DNA of 64,000 bases from an uncultured Kushneria sp. (GCF_947497025.1 NZ_CANMFC010000003.1:186001-250000), one strand, 5' to 3'; positions 19,225-28,549 are shown, numbered from the stretch's first letter. The notes: generated by a model from the sequence alone, not told the origin. Program-made: numbers and translations.

Positions 19225-20163
19225 ATGGCTTCTGAATCAAAAGCCGTTATTTACGCGGCAATGGCCGGCAACCTGGCCGTGGCCGTGACCAAGTTTGTGG
19301 CCGCTGCCATGACAGGCAGCTCGGCCATGCTTTCCGAAGGCATCCATTCAGTAGTGGATACCGGCAATCAGGTGCTGCTGCTATTTGGGATGCACCGTGC
19401 TCGCAGGCCCCCGGACCGGGATTTTCCATTTGGCTATGGCAAGGAGGTGTACTTCTGGAGTTTCGTGGTCGCCATCCTGATTTTTGCCATCGGGGCAGGC
19501 GTGTCGTTTTACGAAGGCGTGGTTCATGTCATGTCGCCCGAGCCCATGTCATCGCCCTTGATCAACTATATTGTGCTGGGTCTGGCCATTCTTTTCGAAG
19601 GCGCATCGTGGCTTTTTGCCCTTCACGGTTTTCGCAAGGCCAAGGGCAAATGGGGCTATGTCGAGGCGGTACAGCGCGGCAAGGACCCGTCGCTTTTCAT
19701 GGTGCTGTTCGAGGATTCAGCGGCCATGCTGGGACTTGTGGTCGCGCTGGGTGGTGTCTGGCTGAGTCAGATCACCGGTAATCCGGTATTTGATGGCGTG
19801 GCTTCCATCGTCATCGGTCTGATACTGGCGGGTACGGCGGTATGGCTTGCCATCGAAACCAAGGGCCTTTTGATCGGTGAAAGCGCCAATCGTCGTGTTG
19901 TGAATGACATTCGCGATATTGTCGGCCGCCACCCCCAGGTCGAGGCCGTCAATGAAGTGCTGACCATGCATATGGGGCCGGATTTCATTCTGGTCAATTT
20001 AAGCGTGCGCTTTAATCGCAGCATGCCGGCGGAAAGGCTCGAGCGGGTAATTGCCGAGCTGGATAAAAGCCTCAAGCAACAGCATGACGAAATCAAACGG
20101 ATCTTTATCGAGGCCGAATCAAGCCTTGAAGGCAGCGCGTCGGCTCAAAATGAAAAGGCCTGA
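19225..20163 (+). CDS. Cation diffusion facilitator (CDF) family metal transporter
   Basis: A 312-residue inner-membrane exporter of divalent metal ions by proton antiport. Six hydrophobic segments are visible. The metal-site residues H and D are seen in SEGIHSVVDTGNQ (segment 2) and the pair E-D in LFEDSAAMLG (segment 5). A cytoplasmic C-terminal domain (DIRDIVGRHPQVEAVNEV) completes the family. This branch is often annotated as a cobalt/zinc or ferrous iron exporter; the metal is not deduced. ATG 19225 has AAGGA 8 bases upstream; longer in-frame starts overlap the TM2 gene in another frame. Confidence 0.9.
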   Translation: MASESKAVIYAAMAGNLAVAVTKFVAAAMTGSSAMLSEGIHSVVDTGNQVLLLFGMHRARRPPDRDFPFGYGKEVYFWSFVVAILIFAIGAGVSFYEGVVHVMSPEPMSSPLINYIVLGLAILFEGASWLFALHGFRKAKGKWGYVEAVQRGKDPSLFMVLFEDSAAMLGLVVALGGVWLSQITGNPVFDGVASIVIGLILAGTAVWLAIETKGLLIGESANRRVVNDIRDIVGRHPQVEAVNEVLTMHMGPDFILVNLSVRFNRSMPAERLERVIAELDKSLKQQHDEIKRIFIEAESSLEGSASAQNEKA

Positions 20164-20190
20164 CCCCTGTTTTCTCACTCACCACGGCAA

Positions 20191-20261
20191 TACGGATAGT
20201 CATGACAGAAACTACCAGACTCAGCGAGCTGATGACGTCGCTGGACGATGAGCACGAGGGC
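20191..20261 (+). repeat. Direct repeat shared by the 5' ends of the two ExoD genes (first copy)
   Basis: Bases 20191-20261 align without gaps to 20870-20940, with about 63 of 71 positions identical by eye. The repeat covers the ribosome-site area and the first ~20 codons. Downstream similarity falls sharply. Confidence 0.8.
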
Positions 20262-20771
20262 AACGATGTCAGTATCAATGATATTCTGAAGACCTTTGAA
20301 TCCCGTGGTTTCGGGCCGCTGCTGGTCATCCCCTCGCTTCTGGCACTGGTGTGTCCGGTGCCCGGTATTCCGACAGCCTGCGGACTGTTCATGGCACTGA
20401 TCGCGATTCAGCAGGTGTTTGGGCGCACCCATCCCTGGCTTCCATCGCGCCTGCGAGAGGTGTCCATCGGCGCCGATCGTTTCCATCGCATGGTGGTTCG
20501 CATCAAGCCCTGGGCCAGACGCTTCGAGTATCTGTTCAAACCGCGGCTGGTATTCATGGATACCAACGCCGCTCGGCGCGTTGTCGCCGTTTTGATCACA
20601 CTGCTGAGTCTGTCGATGGCACCGCTGGAGCTTTTGCCCTTTGCGGCCGCCTTGCCTGCCGGAATGCTGCTGCTGATTGCGCTGGGCATGATCGCGCGTG
20701 ATGGTCTCGTCGTACTGGCGGGCCTGGTAATCGCCATCCTTGGAGCAGGATGGCTTGCCATGCTGATTTAA
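20202..20771 (+). CDS. ExoD-family membrane protein (copy 1)
   Basis: A 189-residue protein of the ExoD family, named for a Rhizobium exopolysaccharide gene whose biochemical role is unclear. A soluble N-terminus (TRLSELMTSL, then DILKTFESRGFGPLLVIPSLLAL) precedes the conserved P-x-x-G-I-P-T segment and QQVFGRTHPWLP. Four hydrophobic stretches follow, the last two near the C-terminus. A second ExoD gene lies 110 bases downstream with a nearly identical start. The two together look like a tandem duplication. Confidence 0.85.
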   Translation: MTETTRLSELMTSLDDEHEGNDVSINDILKTFESRGFGPLLVIPSLLALVCPVPGIPTACGLFMALIAIQQVFGRTHPWLPSRLREVSIGADRFHRMVVRIKPWARRFEYLFKPRLVFMDTNAARRVVAVLITLLSLSMAPLELLPFAAALPAGMLLLIALGMIARDGLVVLAGLVIAILGAGWLAMLI

Positions 20772-20869
20772 GGGAAATGTCCCGCGATCAGCATGACAAC
20801 AAGGGCACCCATGATGTCATTGATGCGCTCCGAATGGCGTGCATCGGCACCAGCTTCATGACAAGGCGG

Positions 20870-20940
20870 TACGGATATTCATGACAGAAACCACCAGACT
20901 CAGCGAGCTGATGATATCGCTGGATAAGCAGCACGAGGGC
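20870..20940 (+). repeat. Direct repeat shared by the 5' ends of the two ExoD genes (second copy)
   Basis: The partner of 20191-20261. Mismatches cluster near the 3' end of the repeat. Confidence 0.8.
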
Positions 20941-21450
20941 AGCGAGGTCAGCCTTGATGATCTCATGACGATCTTTCATTCGCGCAGCTTCGGTCCCTTG
21001 CTGGTCACGCCGCCATTGATTACGCTGGCACTGCCCATTTTCGGGCTGCCGACCCTGTGTGGCGTGGTGACGGCGCTGGTGGCTATTCAGCAGGTCATGG
21101 GTCGCAGTACACCCTGGTTGCCTCGACGTCTGCGTCAGTTTTCGATCAACGGCCAGCGCTTTCATCGAACAGTGGAGAAGGTCAATCCATGGGTAAAGCG
21201 GCTGGAGCGGCTTTTCAGGCCTCGTCTGGCTTTCATGGACAATGAGGTCATTCATCGCATCGTGGCGATGTTTATCGTATTGATCAGCCTGTCCATTCCC
21301 TTTGTCGAGCCTCTGCCGATGGGGCCGGCGTTACCCTGTGCCACGCTGATGCTGGTGGCGCTGGGCATGTTGATGCGTGATGGGCTGGCCGTTTTGATTG
21401 GCCTGATGGTTGCCGTGACGGGAATGGCGTCACTGGTACTGCTGCTATAG
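20881..21450 (+). CDS. ExoD-family membrane protein (copy 2)
   Basis: A 189-residue paralogue of the preceding gene. It begins with the same ten residues and keeps the FGPLLVTP, GLPTLCGV and QQVMGRSTPWLP motifs, but differs strongly in the membrane segments. ATG 20881 was chosen by alignment with copy 1; the longer in-frame start has no counterpart. The DNA from 11 bases before the ATG to about codon 20 is far more similar between the copies than the rest. Function is unknown beyond the ExoD label. Confidence 0.85.
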   Translation: MTETTRLSELMISLDKQHEGSEVSLDDLMTIFHSRSFGPLLVTPPLITLALPIFGLPTLCGVVTALVAIQQVMGRSTPWLPRRLRQFSINGQRFHRTVEKVNPWVKRLERLFRPRLAFMDNEVIHRIVAMFIVLISLSIPFVEPLPMGPALPCATLMLVALGMLMRDGLAVLIGLMVAVTGMASLVLLL

Positions 21451-21518
21451 GGCGGTTATTGCCATTAACATGGCTTTTATCAAGGCGGCGGTTATAAAAA
21501 AGTGAGTGTTATAAGAAA

Positions 21519-21541
21519 GGGGCCCTGCAACAGGGCCCCTT
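21519..21541. terminator. Terminator between ExoD copy 2 and slt
   Basis: The perfect 9-bp stem GGGGCCCTG / CAGGGCCCC has a 3-base loop and lies between convergent genes. The minus-strand side continues into a T-rich stretch (TTTCTTATAA), so it best serves slt. Confidence 0.75.
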
Positions 21542-21563
21542 CAGGTGTGCGTGCGGTGAATCT

Positions 21564-23519
21564 TCAGCGCTGAAGACCACTGTTATATCGTATCGTGCGC
21601 TCATGTTCGCTCATCATGTGAACGCCCTGGGTCGTGCCTTTTGCCAGTCCTTCAAAGATGGCCCGATAGGTCAGCACGGCCTGAACATACTCGCGTGTTT
21701 CACGAAACGGAATCTCCTCAATAAAGAGATCAAAGGGCTCGTCGCTGTTGGCCAGCCAGCGGTCTACACGACCCGGCCCCGCATTATAGGCGGCTGCCGC
21801 TGCCACGCGATTGCCGCTATAGCGTGCCGCCATATCGCGAATATAGGCGCTGCCCAGCATGACATTGGTCTCGGGGTCTTCAAGACTTGCCACCCCCTGC
21901 CAGGCCACGCCCAGTTGCTGGCTGACATGCTGCCCCGTCCCGGGCATCAACTGCATGAGACCGCGAGCGCCCACCGGTGACTGCGCCTGTGGGTTAAAGG
22001 AACTCTCTCGCCTTGCCAGTGCCATGAGAAGCCATGGATCGACATTACGTGCCTGCCCCCACTTCTGGAAAAGGTCGATATAGCCCTGCGGGAAGCGCCA
22101 GTCGAGAGCGTCCCAGTGATCGCCTCGAATGGCGGCGTAAATGGTCAGGTCATACCATCTTTGGCTGAGCGCGTATTGTGTCAGCGTCGGATGCTGCGCC
22201 CTGGGGAGATGGCGCATCAGGTAGTACCACTCGGCGCGAGCAAGTCCCGGCTCGTTGATGCGATACAACGCGGCAATGCGGCGCATCGATGGCAGGCTGG
22301 CGGCGTCTTTCAGATCATGCTCGGCGATCGTGACCCGCTCGTTTTCAAGCGCATAGGGCAGATGAAGGCGATCGGCAGCGGCAAAGCCGAAAAAGCTGCG
22401 CTGGCCGGCCGCGATCTGCCACGCCTGACGGGCGCCGGTCTCATTGCCCAGTTGCTCGCGTGCGCGGCCCAGCCAGTACTGCCAGTGGGCGTCCCGGCGG
22501 TCGTTTTCCTTCATGCGCTCGATCCATGCCGCTACCTCGTGCCACTGGCGGTGCTCGAGTGCCTTGCGCGTACGAAGCTCCAGCAGGTCCTGATCGCCCA
22601 GCTGTGCCGCGGCGGCATCGGCCCATGAAGCATTGGCGTCGATATCGCGTACCAGTGAATAGAAGGCCAGGTCATGCTCGATGTCGTGGCGCTGCTCGTC
22701 GGTCAGCGGTGCGCGGGATTTGATCTCGCTCCAGGTCGTGAGCGCCCGGGCCGTGTCCTGGCGGATGAGGCGTGCCATGGCGGCGCTATAGAGCGAGGAC
22801 ACGCCCGGCGTATCGTGGCGGACCAGAGCGGGCAGTTCGGTAATGCGGCCCGGGTTGTTTTGCAGGCGCTCGAATAGGGCGCGTTGAGGCTGCCAGCTCG
22901 GGGGCAGCTCATTGGGCAGATAGCGTGCCATGGTGTCTTCCCCGGCACGCCAGGCGAGCATTAGCCGCGACCAGATATCGGCGCCGGTGATGGTGCCGTT
23001 GGCACGAAGCTGCTCAAACAAGGGATCGCAGGCCGAAGGCTGGGAGTGGCCGACCAGCCACAGCTCGCGGCCACCAATGGCGGCGCGCTGAGGCTGCTGG
23101 CTCAACAGCGCTCGATAGTACCAGCACTGACGCGTGGTGCCCTGCGGGACCCCATCGCTGATGGCCAGAAAATCATCGAACTGCTGGCGGGCACCCCATG
23201 CGTCCTGAGCCACACCGCGCATCCACTCGGACAGCACCGAGTTCTGATGGCGCTTTAGGTAGTCATTGATGACGGACGGGGATACCCCCGGCAGACGTGA
23301 CTTGAGTTCGTGATACTCGACATAGCCTTCCAGCACATGGCCTTCAATCGCATCATGATCAATCTGATCCCACTGGTGGGCACGAGCGGCCTCAAAGGCC
23401 TGAGTAAAGCCCTGATCGCTGGCCAGCGCCGGTGCGGCAATGCCTGCAGCCAGCATAACGCCCAGCCAGTGCCTGGATAATCTGTACGTAACCCTCACCC
23501 GAAAACTCCTGTCAGCCAT
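21564..23519 (-). CDS. slt: Soluble lytic murein transglycosylase
   Basis: A periplasmic enzyme that cleaves peptidoglycan with formation of 1,6-anhydro-muramic acid. It has about 651 residues, like Slt70. It has a long basic signal peptide ending near APALA, then a superhelical U-domain of ~400 residues, then the lysozyme-like SLT domain. Catalytic Glu505 lies in RRESSFNPQAQSPVGARGLM, followed by QLMPGTG and AAAYNAGPGRVDRW. ATG 23519 gives a good signal peptide; an in-frame ATG at 23546 would add nine residues, and neither has a strong ribosome site. It stands alone with its own terminator. Confidence 0.94.
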   Translation of the reverse strand: MADRSFRVRVTYRLSRHWLGVMLAAGIAAPALASDQGFTQAFEAARAHQWDQIDHDAIEGHVLEGYVEYHELKSRLPGVSPSVINDYLKRHQNSVLSEWMRGVAQDAWGARQQFDDFLAISDGVPQGTTRQCWYYRALLSQQPQRAAIGGRELWLVGHSQPSACDPLFEQLRANGTITGADIWSRLMLAWRAGEDTMARYLPNELPPSWQPQRALFERLQNNPGRITELPALVRHDTPGVSSLYSAAMARLIRQDTARALTTWSEIKSRAPLTDEQRHDIEHDLAFYSLVRDIDANASWADAAAAQLGDQDLLELRTRKALEHRQWHEVAAWIERMKENDRRDAHWQYWLGRAREQLGNETGARQAWQIAAGQRSFFGFAAADRLHLPYALENERVTIAEHDLKDAASLPSMRRIAALYRINEPGLARAEWYYLMRHLPRAQHPTLTQYALSQRWYDLTIYAAIRGDHWDALDWRFPQGYIDLFQKWGQARNVDPWLLMALARRESSFNPQAQSPVGARGLMQLMPGTGQHVSQQLGVAWQGVASLEDPETNVMLGSAYIRDMAARYSGNRVAAAAAYNAGPGRVDRWLANSDEPFDLFIEEIPFRETREYVQAVLTYRAIFEGLAKGTTQGVHMMSEHERTIRYNSGLQR

Positions 23520-23690
23520 CGATATGAACCTGCGCGGGACAGGCATACTGCGTGTTTGAGGCCTAGACTAATCCAGACGTTCGAAATTAACGATCCCGAC
23601 AGGACGTTATCGAGTTCCTGCGGCGTTGAACAGATGCAGGCAGCAAACGGCCTTATTGAAACAACATCCTTTTATGCGGAGTATCCATCC

Positions 23691-24017
23691 ATGGCAAAAG
23701 GTCGACTCAATCCCATCGGGCTGATTCGCGGCCGTGGTCGCGTCTACTGGCGAATTTTCAAGGCATTACGCACCTTCTTTCCCATGATGAACGACTGGCG
23801 CAAGGGCCGCTATCGCCCGCTACCCAAAAAGGCACTGGGACTGATGGCGCTGACCATTGTCTATGTGGTCAGTCCCATCGATCTGGTCCCGGACTTCATT
23901 CCCTTCTGGGGGCTGCTGGATGATCTCGTCATCGGCGGCTGGCTTCTGGCCAAGCTCGATGAGGAGCTTGACGGCTATCGGCGCTGGCGTGCAAGCGCCA
24001 ACACACCCGCCGCGTAA
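23691..24017 (+). CDS. YkvA/DUF1232-family membrane protein
   Basis: A 108-residue small membrane protein. The DUF1232 core is plain in the segment VSPIDLVPDFIPFWG followed by LLDDLVIGGWLL, two short hydrophobic helices around the P-x-D-x-x-P-D motif. A basic N-terminus (RNP-like RGRGRVYWR) precedes it. ATG 23691 has GGAG 9 bases upstream; the open frame extends 45 codons further up without protein-like features. The molecular function of the family is unknown. A weak hairpin (24044-24068) follows. Confidence 0.85.
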   Translation: MAKGRLNPIGLIRGRGRVYWRIFKALRTFFPMMNDWRKGRYRPLPKKALGLMALTIVYVVSPIDLVPDFIPFWGLLDDLVIGGWLLAKLDEELDGYRRWRASANTPAA

Positions 24018-24043
24018 GGTGTAATCCCTCTCGAGTGAGCAGC

Positions 24044-24075
24044 ACGGCGTTGATGGATATAACGCCGTTTCTCTT
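24044..24075 (+). terminator. Weak terminator after the YkvA-like gene
   Basis: The perfect 8-bp stem ACGGCGTT / AACGCCGT has a 9-base loop and is followed by TTTCTCTT. It also sits just before the htpG promoter and so insulates it. Confidence 0.55.
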
Positions 24076-24100
24076 GAAAAACCGGCAACTCCCCCCATAA
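24073..24100 (+). promoter_or_regulatory. Sigma-32 heat-shock promoter of htpG
   Basis: CTTGAAA at 24073-24079 and CCCCATAA at 24093-24100 are separated by 13 bases. The known RpoH consensus is CTTGAAA, 11-16 bases, then CCCCATnT, so the match is almost perfect. Transcription should start near 24107. Confidence 0.88.
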
Positions 24101-24110
24101 CGGGTAACAC

Positions 24111-24154
24111 ACAGCACGGCGTGGACTGATCAAATGTCAGATCACGCCGTGTGT
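24111..24154 (+). promoter_or_regulatory. 5'-terminal hairpin in the htpG leader
   Basis: CACGGCGTG (24115-24123) pairs with CACGCCGTG (24143-24151). Three more pairs (ACA with TGT) extend the stem past a bulged G. It would sit within a few bases of the mRNA 5' end. The ribosome site lies outside the stem, so it is more likely a stabilising element than a thermometer. That role is an inference. Confidence 0.55.
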
Positions 24155-24192
24155 TTCACCCTGTTGATTATTGTCAGAAGAGAAATGTTGCC

Positions 24193-26076
24193 ATGACGAG
24201 TGCGCAAGAGCAGACGCTCGGTTTCCAGACCGAAGTCAAACAGCTTCTTCACCTGATGATCAATTCCCTGTACTCCAACCGGGAAATCTTTTTGCGTGAG
24301 CTGATTTCCAACAGCGCCGATGCCTGCGACAAGCTGCGTTATCGTGCTCTGGAAAGCGATGCCCTGTATGAGGGGGATCCCGAGCTTCGCGTTGAGATCG
24401 AGTTTGATCGGGATGCCAAAACCGTCACCGTTCGTGACAACGGCATTGGCATGAATCGCGAAGACGTGATCGCCAACCTCGGCACGATTGCGCGTTCGGG
24501 GACGGCCGAGTTTCTCAAGCAGATGTCCGGCGAACAGCAAAAGGATGCCCGACTGATCGGCCAGTTCGGCGTTGGCTTCTACTCGGGCTTTATCGTCGCC
24601 GATGAGGTGATTGTACGTACGCGTCTGGCTGGTACGCCGCAGGAGCAGGGCGTGGAGTGGCGCTCGAAGGGCGAGGGGGAGTTCACCATCGTCGATATCG
24701 AGCGCGCCGCACATGGCACTGAAATCGTTTTGCACCTCAAGGAAGATGCCCTCGAGTTTGCCGACGAGCATCGCCTCAAGGGCCTGGTGCGCAAGTATTC
24801 CGATCACATCGAAGTGCCGGTGCGCATGCCAACCGTTCAGGAAGGCGATGACGAGACCGATGTGACCGTCACCTGGGAAACGGTCAACGAGGCCCAGGCG
24901 CTCTGGGTACGTCCGCGTACCGAGGTCAGCGACGACGAGTACAAGGCGTTTTACAAGCATGTGGCACATGACTTCAGTGATCCGCTGACCTGGAGCCACA
25001 ACAAGGTCGAAGGCAAGCTCGAGTACACCAGCCTTCTCTACGTGCCGTCCCGTGCACCGTTTGACCTCTATCAGCGCGAAGGCGCTCGCGGGCTCAAGCT
25101 CTACGTGCAGCGGGTATTTATCATTGATGATGCCGAGCAGTTCCTGCCGCTGTACCTGCGCTTTGTGAAGGGCGTGGTCGACTCCAACGATCTGTCGCTC
25201 AATGTCTCGCGTGAAATCCTGCAGCAGGACCCGCAGGTCGAGAAGATGAAAGGGGCATTGACCAAGCGCGCGCTCGATATGCTGAGCAAGCTTTCAAAGG
25301 ACAGTGGCACCTATCAGAACTTCTGGAACCAGTTCGGTGGCGTGCTCAAGGAAGGGCCGGCAGAAGACCACAGCAATCGTGAAAAGATTGGCGGTCTGCT
25401 GCGTTTTGCAAGCACCCACACGGACAGCTCGACCCAGAATCAGTCGCTGGCGGATTACATCTCCCGCATGAAGGAAGGACAGCAGGGGATCTACTACATC
25501 ATCGCTGACAGCTTCAATGCCGCGCGGCACAGCCCGCATCTCGAAATCTTCCGCAAGAAGGGCATTGAAGTTCTGCTGCTGTCCGATCGCATCGATGAGT
25601 GGCTGATGACCCATTTCACCGAGTTTGATGGCAAGTCGCTGATCGACATCACTCGTGGTGATCTGGATCTGGGTGACATCGACAGCGAAGAGGAGAAGCA
25701 GGCACAGCAGGAAAGTGCGAAGGCCAAGGAAGGACTGGCCGAGCGTTTCCGCGAGGCGCTGGGCGATCAGGTTCAGGAGGTCCGGGTCACCCATCGCCTG
25801 ACCGAGTCACCGGCCTGCGTGGTACTGCCTGAAAACGAGATGGGCTATCAGATGCGTCGGCTGATGGAAGCTGCCGGCCAGCCGGTACCCGAGGTCAAGC
25901 CGATTCTCGAGTTCAATCCCGACCATCCGCTGGTGTCGCGACTGGAAAGCAGTGAAGGGGATGCCTTTACGGATCTGGCCCATGTGCTGTTTGATCAGGC
26001 CGTGATCGCCGAGGGTGGTCAGCTGGATGATCCCGCCGCCTATGTGCGTCGCCTCAATGCGATGCTGACCCACTAA
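24193..26076 (+). CDS. htpG: Chaperone protein HtpG (bacterial Hsp90)
   Basis: An ATP-dependent cytoplasmic dimeric chaperone. It has 627 residues (E. coli 624). The GHKL ATPase domain shows [22 protein letters not shown] and [13 protein letters not shown]. The middle domain follows with [21 protein letters not shown], and the C-terminal dimer domain with [13 protein letters not shown] 24193 fits the family start. It is preceded by a near-consensus sigma-32 promoter and a leader hairpin, so heat induction is expected. A stem with a T-rich tail follows the stop. Confidence 0.98.
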   Translation: MTSAQEQTLGFQTEVKQLLHLMINSLYSNREIFLRELISNSADACDKLRYRALESDALYEGDPELRVEIEFDRDAKTVTVRDNGIGMNREDVIANLGTIARSGTAEFLKQMSGEQQKDARLIGQFGVGFYSGFIVADEVIVRTRLAGTPQEQGVEWRSKGEGEFTIVDIERAAHGTEIVLHLKEDALEFADEHRLKGLVRKYSDHIEVPVRMPTVQEGDDETDVTVTWETVNEAQALWVRPRTEVSDDEYKAFYKHVAHDFSDPLTWSHNKVEGKLEYTSLLYVPSRAPFDLYQREGARGLKLYVQRVFIIDDAEQFLPLYLRFVKGVVDSNDLSLNVSREILQQDPQVEKMKGALTKRALDMLSKLSKDSGTYQNFWNQFGGVLKEGPAEDHSNREKIGGLLRFASTHTDSSTQNQSLADYISRMKEGQQGIYYIIADSFNAARHSPHLEIFRKKGIEVLLLSDRIDEWLMTHFTEFDGKSLIDITRGDLDLGDIDSEEEKQAQQESAKAKEGLAERFREALGDQVQEVRVTHRLTESPACVVLPENEMGYQMRRLMEAAGQPVPEVKPILEFNPDHPLVSRLESSEGDAFTDLAHVLFDQAVIAEGGQLDDPAAYVRRLNAMLTH

Positions 26077-26092
26077 CGGGTGTTGGCCATCG

Positions 26093-26121
26093 GGGAGTGA
26101 CGGCCGCTGGTCGTCATTCCC
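26093..26121 (+). terminator. Likely terminator of htpG
   Basis: The stem GGGAGTGACG / CGTCATTCCC (one wobble pair) has a 9-base loop and is followed by TTCTTG. The T-run is weak. Confidence 0.5.
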
Positions 26122-26265
26122 TTCTTGTATATGGATTTTTCCCCGAACATGTCTTTTGCATGATTATGCAAGATGACGGATTTTAGCCTCAGGTCGTCGC
26201 TTATGACGACACGGCAGGCAAATCATGTTAGTCTGCCGCCTTGTCCTGATACCGAGCCCTGTAAC

Positions 26266-27033
26266 ATGACACGAACGCATCGCCCGTTGACGACGTTGAC
26301 GCTCGTGCTTGCACTCTCCGTTTTCAGCGTGTTCACACCCTCTCACGCCGATACCAGCAAGCCCAGTTTCCAGATGCCGGACCTGCGAGAACACCCGGCC
26401 GGCAGTGATCGCAAGATTGCCTTTTTCAATTTGATGATTCCGCTCATCGAGAAAGCCAACGATGAGATTCAAAACGATCGCGTATGGCTTGAGCACATGC
26501 GTGATCAAAAGCGCTGGACCTCTGATTCACGTCGACGCCTCGCCTCTATCTGCAAGGATTATGGCCTGAGCTGCAAAAACGAAAAGGATGCCGACTGGCC
26601 CACACTGTTTGCTCGTGTCGATACCGTGCCGATTCAGCTGGTGCTGATTCAGGCCGTGGAAGAGTCCGGCTGGGGAACGTCGCGTTTTGCCCGTGAAGGC
26701 AACAACCTTTTTGGTATGCGCTGCTTTGGCGATAGCTGCGGTCTCGAACAGATCGGCACCGGCAGTGGCTACCAGAGTTTTGCCACCGTTTATGACGGTA
26801 TTGAAGCCTATATGCGCAATCTCAATACCCATCGCGCCTATGAGCATTTGCGTGAGCGCCGTGCCGCGCTGCGTGCCAAGGGCAAAAATGTTAACGCGCT
26901 GGCGCTGATTCCTTCGCTGCAGAATTATTCCATCCGTGGCGACGCCTATCTGGCGGCCCTTCAGTCGCTTTTAAGTACCAATGCTCCGCTGATCGAAGAA
27001 ATGCGCGTGCAGGACAGTGACGATCCCGCGTAG
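26266..27033 (+). CDS. Bax-like glucosaminidase-domain protein
   Basis: A 255-residue exported protein with a signal peptide ending near PSHA and a C-terminal glucosaminidase domain (about residues 110-245). The likely catalytic Glu is in AVEESGWGTSRFAREGNNLFG, the conserved signature of the family-73 type fold, followed by YQSFATVYDGIEAYMRNLN. It resembles E. coli Bax and probably cuts N-acetylglucosaminyl bonds in periplasmic peptidoglycan. ATG 26266 was chosen because it places the signal peptide at the start; the open frame begins earlier but the extra part is not export-like. A strong terminator follows. Confidence 0.85.
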   Translation: MTRTHRPLTTLTLVLALSVFSVFTPSHADTSKPSFQMPDLREHPAGSDRKIAFFNLMIPLIEKANDEIQNDRVWLEHMRDQKRWTSDSRRRLASICKDYGLSCKNEKDADWPTLFARVDTVPIQLVLIQAVEESGWGTSRFAREGNNLFGMRCFGDSCGLEQIGTGSGYQSFATVYDGIEAYMRNLNTHRAYEHLRERRAALRAKGKNVNALALIPSLQNYSIRGDAYLAALQSLLSTNAPLIEEMRVQDSDDPA

Positions 27034-27069
27034 CTGTTGTTTGTGGTTTCATCGCTGTTACCGTGCATG

Positions 27070-27097
27070 AAAAAGTCGCCCCGAGAGGCGACTTTTT
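27070..27097. terminator. Bidirectional terminator after the Bax-like gene
   Basis: AAAAAGTCGCC / GGCGACTTTTT form an 11-bp perfect stem with a 6-base loop. It is placed between the convergent Bax-like and sensor-kinase genes. Confidence 0.9.
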
Positions 27098-27121
27098 CAT
27101 TTCCGTACAACGGACAAAGGG

Positions 27122-28549
27122 TCAGGACGGCTGCAGCGCCGGCCAGATGACGGTCACGATAAGCCCGTGTGGCTGTCGATTGTCAATAACCAGCGAGGCC
27201 TTCTGACGCTGGGTCAGCTGTTTGACGATCGAAAGCCCCAGGCCGCTGCCGGTCATGCGCTGATTGGCACGATGAAAACGCTCGGTAATCTTTTCAAGCG
27301 ATTCATCAGGCACGCCGGGACCATTGTCAATGACCTGAATCATCGGCTGTCCGTTGGCCCGGTCCAGGTGCAGCATGACGGTGCCGCCATCAGGGGTGTA
27401 GCGCAGCGCGTTGTCCAGAAGATTGCGCAGCAGTACACCCAGCTCGGTGGGGTCTGCGCGTAGCTCCAGCGAGGACAGGCCGCTCATCTCCAGCTGCTGG
27501 TGCCGACGACCGGCCAATGGCCACATCTCGCCGGCCAGCTCTGAAGCGATGGGGTAGAGATCTACCCGATCAAGCTGGCGCTGCGGCGTCCGTTCGACGC
27601 GTGCCAGCGTCAACAATTGATCGACCACACGCTGTAGACGCTCAATACCCTGACGGGCCTTGTCCAGCGAACTCTGATGATCCTGTTGGCTGGTGCGGGC
27701 GTTATCAAGATGTATCTTGAGTGCCGCCAGCGGTGTGCGAAGCTCATGCGCGGCATCGGCCGTAAAGCGTCTTTCCCGATCCAGTGCCATCCGCAGCCGC
27801 TCGATGAAAGCGTTGAGCGAATCGCGAAGCCCCTTCAGTTCACGGGGTGGCGCCTGTTCAATTGGGGTGAGATCCTGGTGATAGCGCCGTGAAACTTCGG
27901 CAGAGAGATTGTCGATGGGGCGCAGGCCGCGACGAATGACCCACCAAAGGGCGATGCCCAATAGCGGCAGTATCAACAAAAACGGAATGCTGTTGCCCAA
28001 AAGGATCTTGTCGACCAGTTCCTGCTGAAAGTCATCACGCAGCCCCGTGGAGACCCAGACACCATGTTCCTTGTCGTAGATACTGAAAACGCGCCACTCT
28101 TCTTTATCATAACTAACCCAGCGATAGCCTGTTTTTTGAGGCGGCGGAAATGGCCCCTTGTCGTTCCACTCGGCACTGAGCATGCGTGGCGTGCGATCAG
28201 TGTTCCAAAAGCCCAGTGATAGAAGTCGTTCCTCTTCCCGAAAGCGCCGCGGCGCTGTCATGGAGTGTGTGTCCATGACAAGGCTCGAATTATCGCTGCC
28301 TTCCATGTTGTAAAAGCGCGCCGCATGGCCGGGCTGCGTCAGGCGATCCGCCAGCGCCTGATAATCCTGCGAATCCATGTTGATATCGATCATGCCGGTG
28401 ACGATGCGCCCGAACTGGGACAGCTGCGCGTCAAACATTTCCTCAAGCTCGTGTTTGGTGATCAGCCACGCTGCCAGGCCCGAGAGGAGGGCGCTCATCA
28501 GTACCAATCCCATGACGGCCTGCGTCAGGTAGCGGCGAATCGACATCAT
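27122..28549 (-). CDS. Sensor histidine kinase, QseC/TctE-like
   Basis: A 475-residue inner-membrane kinase. Membrane segment 1 is at about 10-30, a periplasmic domain of ~155 residues begins ELEEMFDAQLSQF (typical of the 2CSK_N sensor domain), and segment 2 is at about 188-205. Then come a HAMP linker, a HisKA domain with phospho-accepting H268 in AAHELRTPLAAL, and an ATPase domain with NLLDNALRYTP (N box), DNGPGVP (G1) and GSGLGLSIV (G2). The start overlaps the response-regulator stop, so the pair is co-translated. The stimulus is unknown; QseBC of enteric bacteria senses adrenergic or metal signals, but this is not transferable. Confidence 0.93.
   Translation of the reverse strand: MMSIRRYLTQAVMGLVLMSALLSGLAAWLITKHELEEMFDAQLSQFGRIVTGMIDINMDSQDYQALADRLTQPGHAARFYNMEGSDNSSLVMDTHSMTAPRRFREEERLLSLGFWNTDRTPRMLSAEWNDKGPFPPPQKTGYRWVSYDKEEWRVFSIYDKEHGVWVSTGLRDDFQQELVDKILLGNSIPFLLILPLLGIALWWVIRRGLRPIDNLSAEVSRRYHQDLTPIEQAPPRELKGLRDSLNAFIERLRMALDRERRFTADAAHELRTPLAALKIHLDNARTSQQDHQSSLDKARQGIERLQRVVDQLLTLARVERTPQRQLDRVDLYPIASELAGEMWPLAGRRHQQLEMSGLSSLELRADPTELGVLLRNLLDNALRYTPDGGTVMLHLDRANGQPMIQVIDNGPGVPDESLEKITERFHRANQRMTGSGLGLSIVKQLTQRQKASLVIDNRQPHGLIVTVIWPALQPS

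Noticed and set aside
24111-24192. RNA thermometer in the htpG leader
   Set aside because: The predicted stem does not cover the ribosome site or start codon, so temperature melting would not expose them.
24142-24999. Open frame opposite the 5' part of htpG
   Set aside because: Antisense to a certain coding region, and it would cover the htpG leader.
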